From: Flavobacterium sp. 245 | GTDB taxonomy: Bacteria; Bacteroidota; Bacteroidia; Flavobacteriales; Flavobacteriaceae | Length of the DNA: 64,000 bases | Assembly (NCBI RefSeq): GCF_004362055.1 | Contig: NZ_SNXB01000003.1 | Span: 434,001-498,000 of the forward strand | Reading direction: 5' to 3' | Shown: in pieces, positions 1-9,229 of the stretch | Layout of the letters: each line of letters starts with the position of its first letter | How positions within the stretch are numbered: the stretch's first letter is position 1 | Notes under the pieces: generated by a model | Seen by the model: the letters and a program-made list of their open reading frames with translations, nothing else | Told to the model about the DNA's origin: nothing | Databases searched by the model: none | Made by a program: the position numbers and the translations under genes

Positions 1-545
1 TTATAATCAACCAGAGCCATAAACTGAATAATCATATTGAGAAGATTTTGAATATTGCAAAATCTGATTATGCGCCTTTAGCATTACAAAAAGAAGTAGT
101 TTTAATTGTTCCAATTATTGAAGAAACAATTGAGAATATTCAATTAAAGTATCCTGAAGCTACTATTAATATTGAAAGTTCCTCAAAAGAATTTCTATTA
201 GAAACAGATGTCTTTCATTTTAATAATTTGGTTTATAATCTGCTGGACAATGCTGTAAAATATTGCAATGAAAAACCTAATATTGTTATTCAAATTGCAG
301 TAGAAAACCAAGTTTTGAAATTAAAATTTATAGACAACGGAATTGGAGTTTCTCCTAAAAACATTTCTTTTATCTTTGATAAGTTTTATCGCGCTCAAAA
401 CGAAAAAAGCAATGAAGTAAATGGTTTTGGACTTGGTTTATACTATGTAAAAGAAATCTGCAGTCTTCAAAACTGGAAAATAAAAGCCGAAAATAATTCT
501 GAAAAAGGCATCACTATAACTTTGTCAATTCCTTATAAAAAATGA
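1..545 (+). CDS. Sensor histidine kinase, C-terminal part (5' end outside window)
   Basis: The reading frame is open from base 3, so the gene starts upstream; the TTG at 48 is not a true start. What remains is the end of the dimerisation helix and a complete HATPase domain. Visible motifs are an N-box (NLLDNAVKY), a G1 box (DNGIGVS), an F-box (FDKFYR) and a G2 box (GFGLGLYYVKEI). The phosphoacceptor histidine lies outside the window. The kinase would autophosphorylate and pass the phosphate to the regulator whose ATG overlaps its stop by 4 nt, so the two are translationally coupled. The signal sensed cannot be told from this fragment. Confidence 0.93.
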   Translation, partial: IINQSHKLNNHIEKILNIAKSDYAPLALQKEVVLIVPIIEETIENIQLKYPEATINIESSSKEFLLETDVFHFNNLVYNLLDNAVKYCNEKPNIVIQIAVENQVLKLKFIDNGIGVSPKNISFIFDKFYRAQNEKSNEVNGFGLGLYYVKEICSLQNWKIKAENNSEKGITITLSIPYKK

Positions 546-1228
546 AACAGTTCAAAATACTTTATACCGAAGATGATGAAACTTTAGCTTTTTTGACCAA
601 AGATAATTTGGAACAAAATAATTACGAAGTAGTCCATTGCTGCGACGGGCAAATAGGTCTGCAAACTTTTAAAAAAGAAAAATTTGATATTTGTATTTTT
701 GACATTATGATGCCAAAAATGGACGGTTTTGATTTAGCAACCGAAATCAGGAAATTAAATACTGATATTCCGATTATTTTTCTTTCGGCTAAAACTTTAA
801 AAGAAGACCGAATTAAAGGGCTCCGTTTAGGTGCCGATGATTATCTCGTAAAACCATTTAGTATTGAAGAACTGCTTTTAAAAATTGAGATTTTTTTAAA
901 ACGTTCTCAAAAAAATACGCCATTAGAAAAATTGGTTTATGAAATTGGGAAATATAAATTTGATACCAGCAATTTTATTCTTTTTAATGAAAATGAAAAA
1001 ATTAGCCTCACGCAGCGTGAAGCCGAATTGCTGAAGCTTTTTCTGGATAATAAAAATTTAGTTTTAAAAAGAGAGCAGATTTTAACCGCACTCTGGGGAA
1101 CTGACGATTATTTTATGGGACGAAGCCTTGATGTTTTCATCTCTCGTCTTCGAAAAATTTTAACAAGCGAAAAAGGAATTTCGATTGAAAATTTACACGG
1201 AATTGGTTTTAGATTTTCTGTAGAATAG
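542..1228 (+). CDS. OmpR-family response regulator
   Basis: 228 aa, the usual length for an OmpR/PhoB regulator. The receiver domain occupies about residues 1-120, with an acidic pocket at E10/D11/D12, probable phosphoacceptor D54 (FDIMMPKMDG) and conserved K104 (DYLVKPFS). A winged-helix DNA-binding domain follows at about 130-228 (LTQREAELL, then RSLDVFISRLRKIL). The start ATG lies inside the end of the kinase gene. It resembles RprY-type regulators of Bacteroidota, but the target genes are not evident here. Confidence 0.93.
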   Translation: MKQFKILYTEDDETLAFLTKDNLEQNNYEVVHCCDGQIGLQTFKKEKFDICIFDIMMPKMDGFDLATEIRKLNTDIPIIFLSAKTLKEDRIKGLRLGADDYLVKPFSIEELLLKIEIFLKRSQKNTPLEKLVYEIGKYKFDTSNFILFNENEKISLTQREAELLKLFLDNKNLVLKREQILTALWGTDDYFMGRSLDVFISRLRKILTSEKGISIENLHGIGFRFSVE

Positions 1229-1351
1229 TTCTAATTTGATTACAGATCCTTTTTTTGTAAGCAAATCTTAACAATTCTGATAAAAATATAGAAAAATCTG
1301 TAAAAGGATTTCTAAAAATCTTTGTATTTTTAAGTTCTAATTTTCCCCGAT

Positions 1352-2116
1352 ATGAAATTACATCATTTACGTAACGCTACTTTAGTTATTGAAACGGAGC
1401 AACATGTGATTTTAGTTGATCCGATGTTAGGAAAAAGAAAAACGATTCCGCCATTTACAATTTTTCGATATAACCCAAAAAGAAATCCACTGGTTTCTTT
1501 ACCAAAAAACAGCAGAGAAATTTTAAGCAAAGTAACTATTTGCCTGATTACACACCTGCATCCTGATCATATAGACAAAGCGGGTGAAGTTTATTTAAGA
1601 AGAAAAAGTATTCCGGTTGTGTGCAGTTCAAAAGATGAAAAAGAGCTTACAAAACGAGGCTTGAAAATTGTTCAGACTTTAAATTATTGGGAACCTCAAC
1701 CTTTTTTAGATGGAAGAATCATTGGGATTCCCGCACTTCATGGCTATGGTTTTATAGCAAAATTGATGGGAAATGTAATGGGTTTTTACATTGAACTCGC
1801 AAACGAAAAATCAATTTACATAAGTTCAGACACTATTTTCACAGATGATGTGCAAAAAGCACTTATTGAGCTCAAACCCGACATTGCAACCGTTGCCTGC
1901 GGAACCGCAAGATTAGACATTGGACAGCCTTTATTGATGCGCATGAACGATATTTTGAAATTTACTGCATTAGCGCCCGGAAATGTGTTTGCCAATCATC
2001 TTGAAGCCTTGAATCACTGCCCAACCAAACGTGAGGATTTAAAAATGGCTTTGGCAGAAAATAATCTGTTATCAAAAACCGCTATTCCTGCTGATGGGAC
2101 TTTTGTGGAGTATTGA
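1352..2116 (+). CDS. Metallo-beta-lactamase-fold hydrolase (UlaG/UPF0173-like)
   Basis: 254 aa. The metal-binding motif HxHxDH is intact at H68, H70, D72 and H73 (THLHPDHID), and the N-terminus (LRNATLVIETEQHVILVDPM) is typical of the UlaG-like L-ascorbate-lactonase/UPF0173 branch. No signal peptide is seen, so it is probably cytosolic. It is a stand-alone gene after a 123-bp gap from the two-component system. The substrate is unknown; UlaG lactonase activity should not be assumed from the fold alone. Confidence 0.85.
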   Translation: MKLHHLRNATLVIETEQHVILVDPMLGKRKTIPPFTIFRYNPKRNPLVSLPKNSREILSKVTICLITHLHPDHIDKAGEVYLRRKSIPVVCSSKDEKELTKRGLKIVQTLNYWEPQPFLDGRIIGIPALHGYGFIAKLMGNVMGFYIELANEKSIYISSDTIFTDDVQKALIELKPDIATVACGTARLDIGQPLLMRMNDILKFTALAPGNVFANHLEALNHCPTKREDLKMALAENNLLSKTAIPADGTFVEY

Positions 2117-2152
2117 TTTTTATTATTATATCTCGCAAATCTTTGTAGAATC

Positions 2153-2350
2153 ACTTGCGGAGATTCCTAGTTCCTCGGAATGACATACTAAACTAATAAT
2201 GTAACTTTTGCTAATCTTTGTCGAGCTACTTGAGGAGATTCCTCATTCCTCGGAATGACAAACTGAACGGAAAATCCTTTATCAATAATCAATTATTTAT
2301 GCAGTAACCACAAAGTATGTCATTCCGAGGAACGAGGAATCTCCGCAAGT
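2153..2350. repeat. Cluster of three dispersed palindromic repeat copies
   Basis: Two direct copies (2153-2188 and 2227-2262) and one inverted copy (2315-2350) of a 36-bp sequence built around ATTCCTCGGAATGAC. The first and third copies are inverted repeats of one another with a single mismatch, so the whole stretch can form a large hairpin. It fills the gap between the MBL-fold gene and the GIY-YIG gene. The elements look like REP-type dispersed repeats and may also end transcription from both sides. Confidence 0.8.
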
Positions 2351-2362
2351 AACTCCGTAATG

Positions 2363-2677
2363 CTATTCAAATAAATAATTCAAAAAACAGAATTCAGGAT
2401 TAATTGTTTTTATTAATTCAAGTTTTTTACTTCGATCCCAACCTTTAATTTCCTTCTCTCTTGCAATTGCTTCTTGAATCCAAGTAAATTTTTCATAAAA
2501 CAATAAAAATTGAGCATTATACTGTGAAGCAAATGTCTTCTTTTTTGATAAAATATTGTCTTGATGCTGATTTAACCTTTTCCTTAAATTATTGGTAACT
2601 CCCGTATAAAAAACGGTTTTTGCTTTATTCGTTAAAATATAAATGTAGTAAGTATGGTAGCCTTCTTGATGATACAT
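2363..2677 (-). CDS. GIY-YIG nuclease-domain protein
   Basis: 104 aa, essentially a single GIY-YIG domain. The N-terminal YYIYILTN and the FYTGVTNNLRKRLNQH segment give the tyrosines and arginine of the active site, and a glutamate downstream (EKEIKGWDRSKK) fits the metal ligand. It belongs to the small YhbQ/UPF0213-like class. It sits 12 bp from an inverted REP-like copy, an association discussed in the findings. DNA cleavage is plausible from the fold but not shown. Confidence 0.9.
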   Translation of the reverse strand: MYHQEGYHTYYIYILTNKAKTVFYTGVTNNLRKRLNQHQDNILSKKKTFASQYNAQFLLFYEKFTWIQEAIAREKEIKGWDRSKKLELIKTINPEFCFLNYLFE

Positions 2678-2722
2678 AAATAGAATTTCAAATTTTAAAT
2701 AAAAATAAGAAAATTCTTAAAA

Positions 2723-4948
2723 TCACAAAACCAACAACCCAAACTCGCGCAACGTATTTACAGGCTTAGAATACCAAAACAATTCAAAATCCTCTAATGA
2801 AGTTTCAAAATCACTTTTCACTTCCTGAAAAGTATAATTTTTAGTACCTGAAACGGAAATATTTGTCAAAATTGAAAGCAGCCATTCACCTTCGTCTTTA
2901 CTGGTCTGAATGGTGAAACTTTCTTTTTTATCATGAAAAGTCAAAGACATCATTTCCCAGCTTCTTCCTTTTTTTGATTTTGTGAAAATTTCTGCAGCAG
3001 GTTTTCCACCAAGCCAAACTACTTTTGCATTTGGTTTTGTATTGAAATCGTTTTGTTCTTCAAGCGCATTAAATATAAAATCGGGATCAATTTTAGTTTT
3101 CGGAATTTTAAAATCGAACCAATCCTGCAGTTCATAATCAAAGCAGATTCCGTGCATGAAATTAAAAAGTGATTTTTTCAATCCGAAACTAAATTTGTCA
3201 TGATTGATTCCCGTTGAATCCGTATAATCAATATCATTATTAGCAAAAGTTCCAATAGTCTCTGTTTTTTTTGTCACACCAAATTTTTCCGGATACAATC
3301 CAACCGGACTATGCGCCGTCAATGCAAATTGATGCCAAAATCCCGATTGCAAAACTCCAGCTTCAAACAATTGGCGAACCATTTCGAGGCTATCAACCGT
3401 TTCCTGAATAGTCTGAGTTGGATATCCATACATTAAATACGCATGAACCATAATTCCGGCTTCAGTAAAATTTCGCGTAACTTTTGCAACTTGTTCGACC
3501 GTAACACCTTTATCTATCAATTTCAAAAGTCTGTCTGAAGCCACTTCTAAACCGCCAGAAACGGCAATACACCCAGAAGCTTTTAAAAGCAGACACAAAT
3601 CTTTAGAAAAACTTTTTTCAAATCGAATGTTTGTCCACCAAGTTACAGCCAGTTTTCGTTTTAAAATTTCGAGTGCTACAGCGCGCATCAAAGCTGGCGG
3701 TGCGGCTTCATCAACAAAGTGAAAACCATTCTGCCCTGTTTGTGCGATCAATTCTTCCATTCGATCGCAAAGCAAACTTGCTGCAACGGGCTCGTACACT
3801 TTTATGTAATCTAAAGAAATATCGCAAAAAGTACATTTTCCCCAATAACAGCCATGCGCCATAGTGAGTTTATTCCAGCGCCCGTCGCTCCACATTCTGT
3901 GCATCGGGTTTACTATTTCGATTACCGAAATGTATTTATCCAAAGGCAAATCTGAATAATCTGGAGTTCCTACGTAAGCTTGTTTGTAATCGTGTTTTAA
4001 GGAATTATTTTTGTAGACAACTTCTCCATTTTCTAATAAAAAAGTTCTTTTATAACGCTTCTCGACTTCGCTCGAAGTGACAGAATTTGGATTTTCTAAA
4101 TTGAAAATTAATTCTTCAATTGGAACTTCTCCGTCATCCAAAGTAATAAAATCGAAAAACTCAAAAACGCGTTTATCCGAAAGCGAACGTAATTCGGTAT
4201 TTGGGAAACCACCACCCATTGAAATTTTAATTTCGGGATGATTTTGTTTTACCCATTGTGCACATCGAAAAGCGCTATATAAATTTCCAGGAAATGGAAC
4301 TGAAATTAAAAACAATGTTGGTTTTACGTCTTCAATTTTAGCTTTTAAAAGTGAAATTAAAATCGAATCAATATAAGTTGGTTTCTGCTGAAGCGTTTCA
4401 TACAATTCATCAAAAGAATTGGCACTTCTTCCCAAACGTTCTGCATATCGGCTAAAGCCAAAATTTTCATCAACACATTCTACAATAAAATCCGAAATAT
4501 CTTCGAGATATAAAGTTGCCAAATGTTTTGCTTTATCCTGCGTTCCCATTGTTCCGAATGCCCAATCCAATTCTTCTAGCTGAGCAAAACGAGAAGCTTC
4601 GGGCAAAAAATCTTCTTGACAAATTTGTAACGCTAATGTTGGATTTTTTCCTTGCAAAAACTGAATTACAGGATCAATCGTTTTAATGTATTCATCCTGC
4701 AACGCAAAAATTCTTTTGGAGTTATCAGAAATTGTATTTCCAATAACTTGAAACTTTGAACCTGAAACGTGAAACAAATCTAAAAGTCCTTTTTTCGAAA
4801 ACAATTCCAAAATCACATCAATACCTAAATCAGCCTGAACCGATTCGATGTTTTTGGTATTCAGGAAACCTTTTATATACGCCGTAGCCGGATACGGAGT
4901 ATTCAGTTGGGTAAAAGGCGGCGTAATTATAAAAAGTTTTGTTTTCAA
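2723..4948 (-). CDS. B12-binding-domain radical SAM protein
   Basis: 741 aa. The first ~300 residues look like a cobalamin-binding Rossmann domain (LISVPFPGNLYSAFRCAQW, then MGGGFPNTELR). A radical SAM domain follows with the CxxxCxxC cluster motif HGCYWGKCTFC near residues 365-375, and a GGLEVASDRLL segment. The C-terminal ~170 residues are unassigned. Members use a [4Fe-4S] cluster and SAM for radical chemistry, often methylation or anaerobic tailoring; the substrate is not evident. It is monocistronic, with a clear ATG start (MKTKLFIITPP). Confidence 0.88.
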   Translation of the reverse strand: MKTKLFIITPPFTQLNTPYPATAYIKGFLNTKNIESVQADLGIDVILELFSKKGLLDLFHVSGSKFQVIGNTISDNSKRIFALQDEYIKTIDPVIQFLQGKNPTLALQICQEDFLPEASRFAQLEELDWAFGTMGTQDKAKHLATLYLEDISDFIVECVDENFGFSRYAERLGRSANSFDELYETLQQKPTYIDSILISLLKAKIEDVKPTLFLISVPFPGNLYSAFRCAQWVKQNHPEIKISMGGGFPNTELRSLSDKRVFEFFDFITLDDGEVPIEELIFNLENPNSVTSSEVEKRYKRTFLLENGEVVYKNNSLKHDYKQAYVGTPDYSDLPLDKYISVIEIVNPMHRMWSDGRWNKLTMAHGCYWGKCTFCDISLDYIKVYEPVAASLLCDRMEELIAQTGQNGFHFVDEAAPPALMRAVALEILKRKLAVTWWTNIRFEKSFSKDLCLLLKASGCIAVSGGLEVASDRLLKLIDKGVTVEQVAKVTRNFTEAGIMVHAYLMYGYPTQTIQETVDSLEMVRQLFEAGVLQSGFWHQFALTAHSPVGLYPEKFGVTKKTETIGTFANNDIDYTDSTGINHDKFSFGLKKSLFNFMHGICFDYELQDWFDFKIPKTKIDPDFIFNALEEQNDFNTKPNAKVVWLGGKPAAEIFTKSKKGRSWEMMSLTFHDKKESFTIQTSKDEGEWLLSILTNISVSGTKNYTFQEVKSDFETSLEDFELFWYSKPVNTLREFGLLVL

Positions 4949-5054
4949 AGGGAATTATTTTTTGCAAAAATAAGGGATATTTAGGGACTTTTCAGGAAAA
5001 GATTTTACGAGTTCCAGTTTTGATTTTTTGGTTTTATCTTGTAGGATAATTAAT

Positions 5055-5062
5055 TACATTTG
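5055..5062 (+). promoter_or_regulatory. -7 promoter element (TACATTTG)
   Basis: Perfect match to the Bacteroidota TAnnTTTG -7 motif, 20 bp before the ATG of the large surface-protein gene. No TTG lies at the ideal 17-23 bp spacing; the nearest are 14 and 25 bp away. Confidence 0.45.
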
Positions 5063-5082
5063 CGACGACCCAAATCATTACA

Positions 5083-8000
5083 ATGAAACATAAATTACTT
5101 TTACTATTTTTTATAGTTGCCATTCAATCATTTTCCCAAAATAAAAATCAATCTTTTGGTTTTAAAGAAAATAAAGGTCAGGTTATTGATCAGAAAGGAA
5201 AATCAAATGCTTCTGTTTTATATCTACTGAATTCTAATGGCCTTAATGTTCAATTGAAGAAAAACGGATTCTCTTATGATATTTATGAAGTAAAAAAAAC
5301 TACAGTAAAAGATCCTAGAAATGAGCGTGAACTTTCTTCACATTTTCGTGACAACAAAAAAGAAGAACAAGAAAATTTTAGTTTAGAATATACCTTTCAT
5401 CGAATTGACATTGATTTTGTTAACTCAAATTCAAAAGTAGAATTAGTTACAGAACAAAAATCTGCTGATTTTGATAACTATTACAATGTCCCAAATAAGC
5501 CGCAGGGAATTACTGGCGTTTACCAATACAAACAAATTACGTACAAGAATATTTACCCAAATATTGATGTCATTTTTTCAATTCCGGCTGATCCGAAAAA
5601 AACCGTCGAGTATAATTTTATAATTCATCCGAAAGGAAAAATTTCGGACATTCAATTAAAATTTAATGGCGCTGAAACAAATTTGGTTGATAATAAAATC
5701 CAAATGAATGTTCGTTTTGGAAAAATGGAAGAAACACTTCCTGCGAGTTGGATTGAAGATGGAAATAATAAAAAAGAAATTTCTGTTGCTTATAGAAAGA
5801 TTAAAAAAGATGTTTACGGATTTAGTTCTTCTAATTCTGTAAATGGGAAAACTATTGTGATCGATCCTGTGCCAACGAGGCTTTGGGGGACATATTACGG
5901 TGGTTACAATGATGACCATTCTACTTTTGTTTTTACTAAAAATGGATACGTTTATTTAGCAGGAATTACATCCAGCACAAGTAATATAGCTTCAGCAGGA
6001 GCATCTCAAAATGAATTAGGTTCGCTTCCAAACTCAAGTTATGATAGTTTCTTTGCTAAATTTAATTCTGATGGTACTCGAGTTTGGGGAACATATTATG
6101 GTGGCAGCAACAGTGATGAAATTGAAAAAATTGTTGTTTCAGATAATAATACTATTTTCATTGCTGGTTCTTCCTCAAGTCTAAATAATATATCGACAAC
6201 TGGAAGTCATCAGGAATTTAAAAGCGCTTATTGGGATGGTTTTTTAGCAAAATTTGACGGTGACGGAGTCCGAGAATGGGCAACTTATTATGGAGGTATT
6301 AATAATGACAATGTACGAGCCCTTACTTTAGATACTAATGAAAACATTTATATATCAGGACAAACTTTCAGCACAACTAACATTGCTACAGTTGGTTCTC
6401 ATCAACCTAATATAGCAGACGCTTCTTCACCAGATTCGTTTATCGCTAAATTTAATACAAATGGAACCAGAATTTGGGGGACTTACTATGGTGGTCGCGA
6501 CTACGATGAAATTACAGACTCAAAACTAGATTTAGATGGTAACATAATTTTTTTGGGGGCTACACAAAGTATTCAAAATATAGCTACTCCAAGTTCCTTT
6601 AAAAGCACCAAAACAACAGCCGATTTAGATGGTTTTCTGGCAAAATTTGATCCTAATGGAAATCGTTTATGGGGAACTTATTTTGGTGGAGAAAGTACCG
6701 ACTATTTTTCTTACCTCGGTCAAGATTCCTCTGGTAATATTTATTGTTCAGGCTACACATTAAGTACAACTGGAATAAGTTCTTCAGGAGTTTTTCAAGA
6801 AAATCGCATTTCTACCGGACTTGATCGGGATGGCATTATATTTAAATTTAACGCAGCTGGTTTTAAGATTTGGGGAACTTATTTTTACCCAGAAACAGCA
6901 GGTACTTCAATCTCCACAAGCGGTTCAATCATTTTTACAGGACGCGTTAAAACAGGATTTTCATCAACACTCAATACATATCAGGAATTTCCTTTAAACA
7001 ACAATTCAGGAACTGACTCCTACCTTGTTAAATTTAATACAAATGGACAAAGAGTCTGGGCAACTTATTTTAGTGGTGAAAATGCTGACAATGCCATTAT
7101 AACAGCCTTAGATAATAATTATAATATTTACCTAGCTGGATCAACTAATAGTAAAACTTATATTGCTACTTCTGGTACATATCAAACCGATTTATATCCA
7201 GACAAAAATACCTATACTCCTAATTCATATGATGCTTTTTTAGTAAAATTTCTCGATTGCGATTTAAGCGCAACCATAGCAAGCAACTCTCCAATATGTT
7301 TGGGAAAGACTTTGGAACTTAACGCTTCTGGAGGAACATCATATTCCTGGACGGGTCCAAACGGATTTACTTCAACAGATCAAAATCCAACAATACCGAA
7401 TGCGACGGCTGTTAACAGTGGTGAATACATTTGCACAATAACAGCAACTGGTGGTTGTGATGATACAAAAAAAATTAATGTTGTTATTGGAGATATTGAA
7501 AAACCAATTCCTGCTTTAGCAACTCTTCCAGCAATAACCGGCGATTGTAATACAACTGTAGCAACAATTCCAACAGCCAATGACGCTTGTGCAGGAGTAA
7601 TCAATGCAACAACCACAAGTCCGTTGTCCTATGCTTTACCTGGAACTTACACAATTGTATGGAATTACAACGATGGGAACGGAAATTCATCTACGCAAAA
7701 CCAAACTGTCACTATTACAAGTCAGCCGTTACCAACAGCAAATTCTCCACAAACTTTTTGTGTTGAGCAAAATGCAACTTTAAATGAAATTCAAATAACG
7801 GGTCAAAACATAAAATGGTACAGTAACTTAACAAACGGATCGCTTGTTTCACCTACAACTCTAGTTCAAGATAAGGCAACCTATTATGCATCACAAACTA
7901 TAAACGGCTGCGAAAGTAATAGAATTCCAGTTACCGTTAATATCCAAGTCACTTCTGCACCAACAGGAACTGTAACTCAGCAGTTTTGTACTGGTCAAAA

Positions 8001-9150
8001 TCCAACAATTGCAAATATTCAAGTTACTGGAACAGCAATAAAATGGTATGATACTTTAACAAATGGTTCTCTATTACCTGAAACAACAAATCTAGTAAAT
8101 GGGAAAACGTATTACGCATCACAAACTTTGAACAATTGCGAAGGTCCAAGATTTGGAGTTGCGATTTCAATTGTAAATACACCTTCTGTTCCAACAGCAA
8201 ATGCGAATCAGGCATTCTGTAAAAATGAAAATGCAACGCTGAGCAATATTCAGATAACAGGACAAAATATAAAATGGTATGATACAGCAATGTCTGCCTC
8301 AACTTTGCCAAACACAACGATATTAGAAAACAATAGAACTTATTACGCTTCTCAAACTATTGGCTGTGAAGGTGACAGAATTCTAATTTCAGTCCAGATT
8401 TTTGACACACCTTTACCGACTGGAAATAATAGTCAGCTTTTTTGTATTGATGAAAATGCTACACTTTCGAATCTTAACATTATTGGAACAAATTTAAAAT
8501 GGTATGAGTCGACAACAAGTGGAATTATTTTACCCGTAGCAACTTTATTACAAAGCAGAATTTATTACGCAACGCAAACACTAAACAATTGCGAAAGCCA
8601 GAGATTTGCTGTTGCTGTAAAAATTCAAGATACGCAAAACCCAATTATTGATTCACCTCAGACTTTCTGCATACAGCAAAAAGCAAAAATACGTGATATT
8701 GATGTTTTTGGGCAAAATTTAAAATGGTTCGAAAGTCCAACTTCAAATATCAGTTTGTCTGAGTCAACTTTGCTTGAAAATGGAATTACTTATTACGTTT
8801 CAGAAACAATTAATAATTGCGAAAGCGACAGAATTCCAGTTAACATTCATATACTGGAAGCAACGGATTCTAATTGCATTAATTTGGTTGAAGAAATTCC
8901 TTTTCCAAAATTTTTCACTCCAAATGGTGACGGCTATAATGATTATTGGACAATTGATTTCGCTTACTTGGCTCCAAATACCGGAATTAGAATATTTGAT
9001 CGATATGGGAAATTCATTAAAGAACTAAATAAAAATACTTCCTGGGATGGAAATTATCTTGGCCAAGAACAACCTGCATCAGATTATTGGTTTATTGTTA
9101 CCCAAACAAACGGCAAAGAATTTAGAGGCCATTTTAGTTTGAAGAGATAA
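5083..9150 (+). CDS. Giant T9SS-exported surface protein with SBBP propeller and Ig-like repeats
   Basis: 1355 aa. A Sec signal peptide covers residues 1-19. Residues ~25-255 form a conserved N-terminal domain found in front of SBBP propellers. Residues ~265-720 hold about seven SBBP beta-propeller repeats, each marked by WGTYYGG or WATYFSG. An Ig/PKD-like domain (~725-805) and a HYR-like domain (~808-880) follow. Five ~75-aa repeats then run through residues ~882-1260 (each with FC...N..LxxIxIxGQNIKWY and TYYASQT). The last ~85 residues are the gliding-associated C-terminal domain (FFTPNGDGYND...WDGNYLGQ), a type B type IX secretion signal. The likely role is a secreted or cell-surface adhesin-like protein. 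Confidence 0.92.
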   Translation: MKHKLLLLFFIVAIQSFSQNKNQSFGFKENKGQVIDQKGKSNASVLYLLNSNGLNVQLKKNGFSYDIYEVKKTTVKDPRNERELSSHFRDNKKEEQENFSLEYTFHRIDIDFVNSNSKVELVTEQKSADFDNYYNVPNKPQGITGVYQYKQITYKNIYPNIDVIFSIPADPKKTVEYNFIIHPKGKISDIQLKFNGAETNLVDNKIQMNVRFGKMEETLPASWIEDGNNKKEISVAYRKIKKDVYGFSSSNSVNGKTIVIDPVPTRLWGTYYGGYNDDHSTFVFTKNGYVYLAGITSSTSNIASAGASQNELGSLPNSSYDSFFAKFNSDGTRVWGTYYGGSNSDEIEKIVVSDNNTIFIAGSSSSLNNISTTGSHQEFKSAYWDGFLAKFDGDGVREWATYYGGINNDNVRALTLDTNENIYISGQTFSTTNIATVGSHQPNIADASSPDSFIAKFNTNGTRIWGTYYGGRDYDEITDSKLDLDGNIIFLGATQSIQNIATPSSFKSTKTTADLDGFLAKFDPNGNRLWGTYFGGESTDYFSYLGQDSSGNIYCSGYTLSTTGISSSGVFQENRISTGLDRDGIIFKFNAAGFKIWGTYFYPETAGTSISTSGSIIFTGRVKTGFSSTLNTYQEFPLNNNSGTDSYLVKFNTNGQRVWATYFSGENADNAIITALDNNYNIYLAGSTNSKTYIATSGTYQTDLYPDKNTYTPNSYDAFLVKFLDCDLSATIASNSPICLGKTLELNASGGTSYSWTGPNGFTSTDQNPTIPNATAVNSGEYICTITATGGCDDTKKINVVIGDIEKPIPALATLPAITGDCNTTVATIPTANDACAGVINATTTSPLSYALPGTYTIVWNYNDGNGNSSTQNQTVTITSQPLPTANSPQTFCVEQNATLNEIQITGQNIKWYSNLTNGSLVSPTTLVQDKATYYASQTINGCESNRIPVTVNIQVTSAPTGTVTQQFCTGQNPTIANIQVTGTAIKWYDTLTNGSLLPETTNLVNGKTYYASQTLNNCEGPRFGVAISIVNTPSVPTANANQAFCKNENATLSNIQITGQNIKWYDTAMSASTLPNTTILENNRTYYASQTIGCEGDRILISVQIFDTPLPTGNNSQLFCIDENATLSNLNIIGTNLKWYESTTSGIILPVATLLQSRIYYATQTLNNCESQRFAVAVKIQDTQNPIIDSPQTFCIQQKAKIRDIDVFGQNLKWFESPTSNISLSESTLLENGITYYVSETINNCESDRIPVNIHILEATDSNCINLVEEIPFPKFFTPNGDGYNDYWTIDFAYLAPNTGIRIFDRYGKFIKELNKNTSWDGNYLGQEQPASDYWFIVTQTNGKEFRGHFSLKR

Positions 9151-9161
9151 AGTGAATTAAA

Positions 9162-9206
9162 AAGTTCGCATTGATTTAAATAGAAAATCTAAATCAATGC
9201 GAACTT
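9162..9206. terminator. Bidirectional terminator hairpin between convergent genes
   Basis: Perfect 17-bp inverted repeat (9162-9178 with 9190-9206, arm AAGTTCGCATTGATTTA) around an 11-nt loop. It lies between the stop of the surface-protein gene and the stop of the convergent hydrolase. Confidence 0.7.
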
Positions 9207-9229
9207 CACTTCATAAATTAAAAATTCAT

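Noticed and set aside
7380..7616. Antisense open frames inside the giant surface-protein gene (also 5656-5919 and 8024-8317)
   Set aside because: Shadows of a strongly coding repeat protein; no start signals or family patterns.
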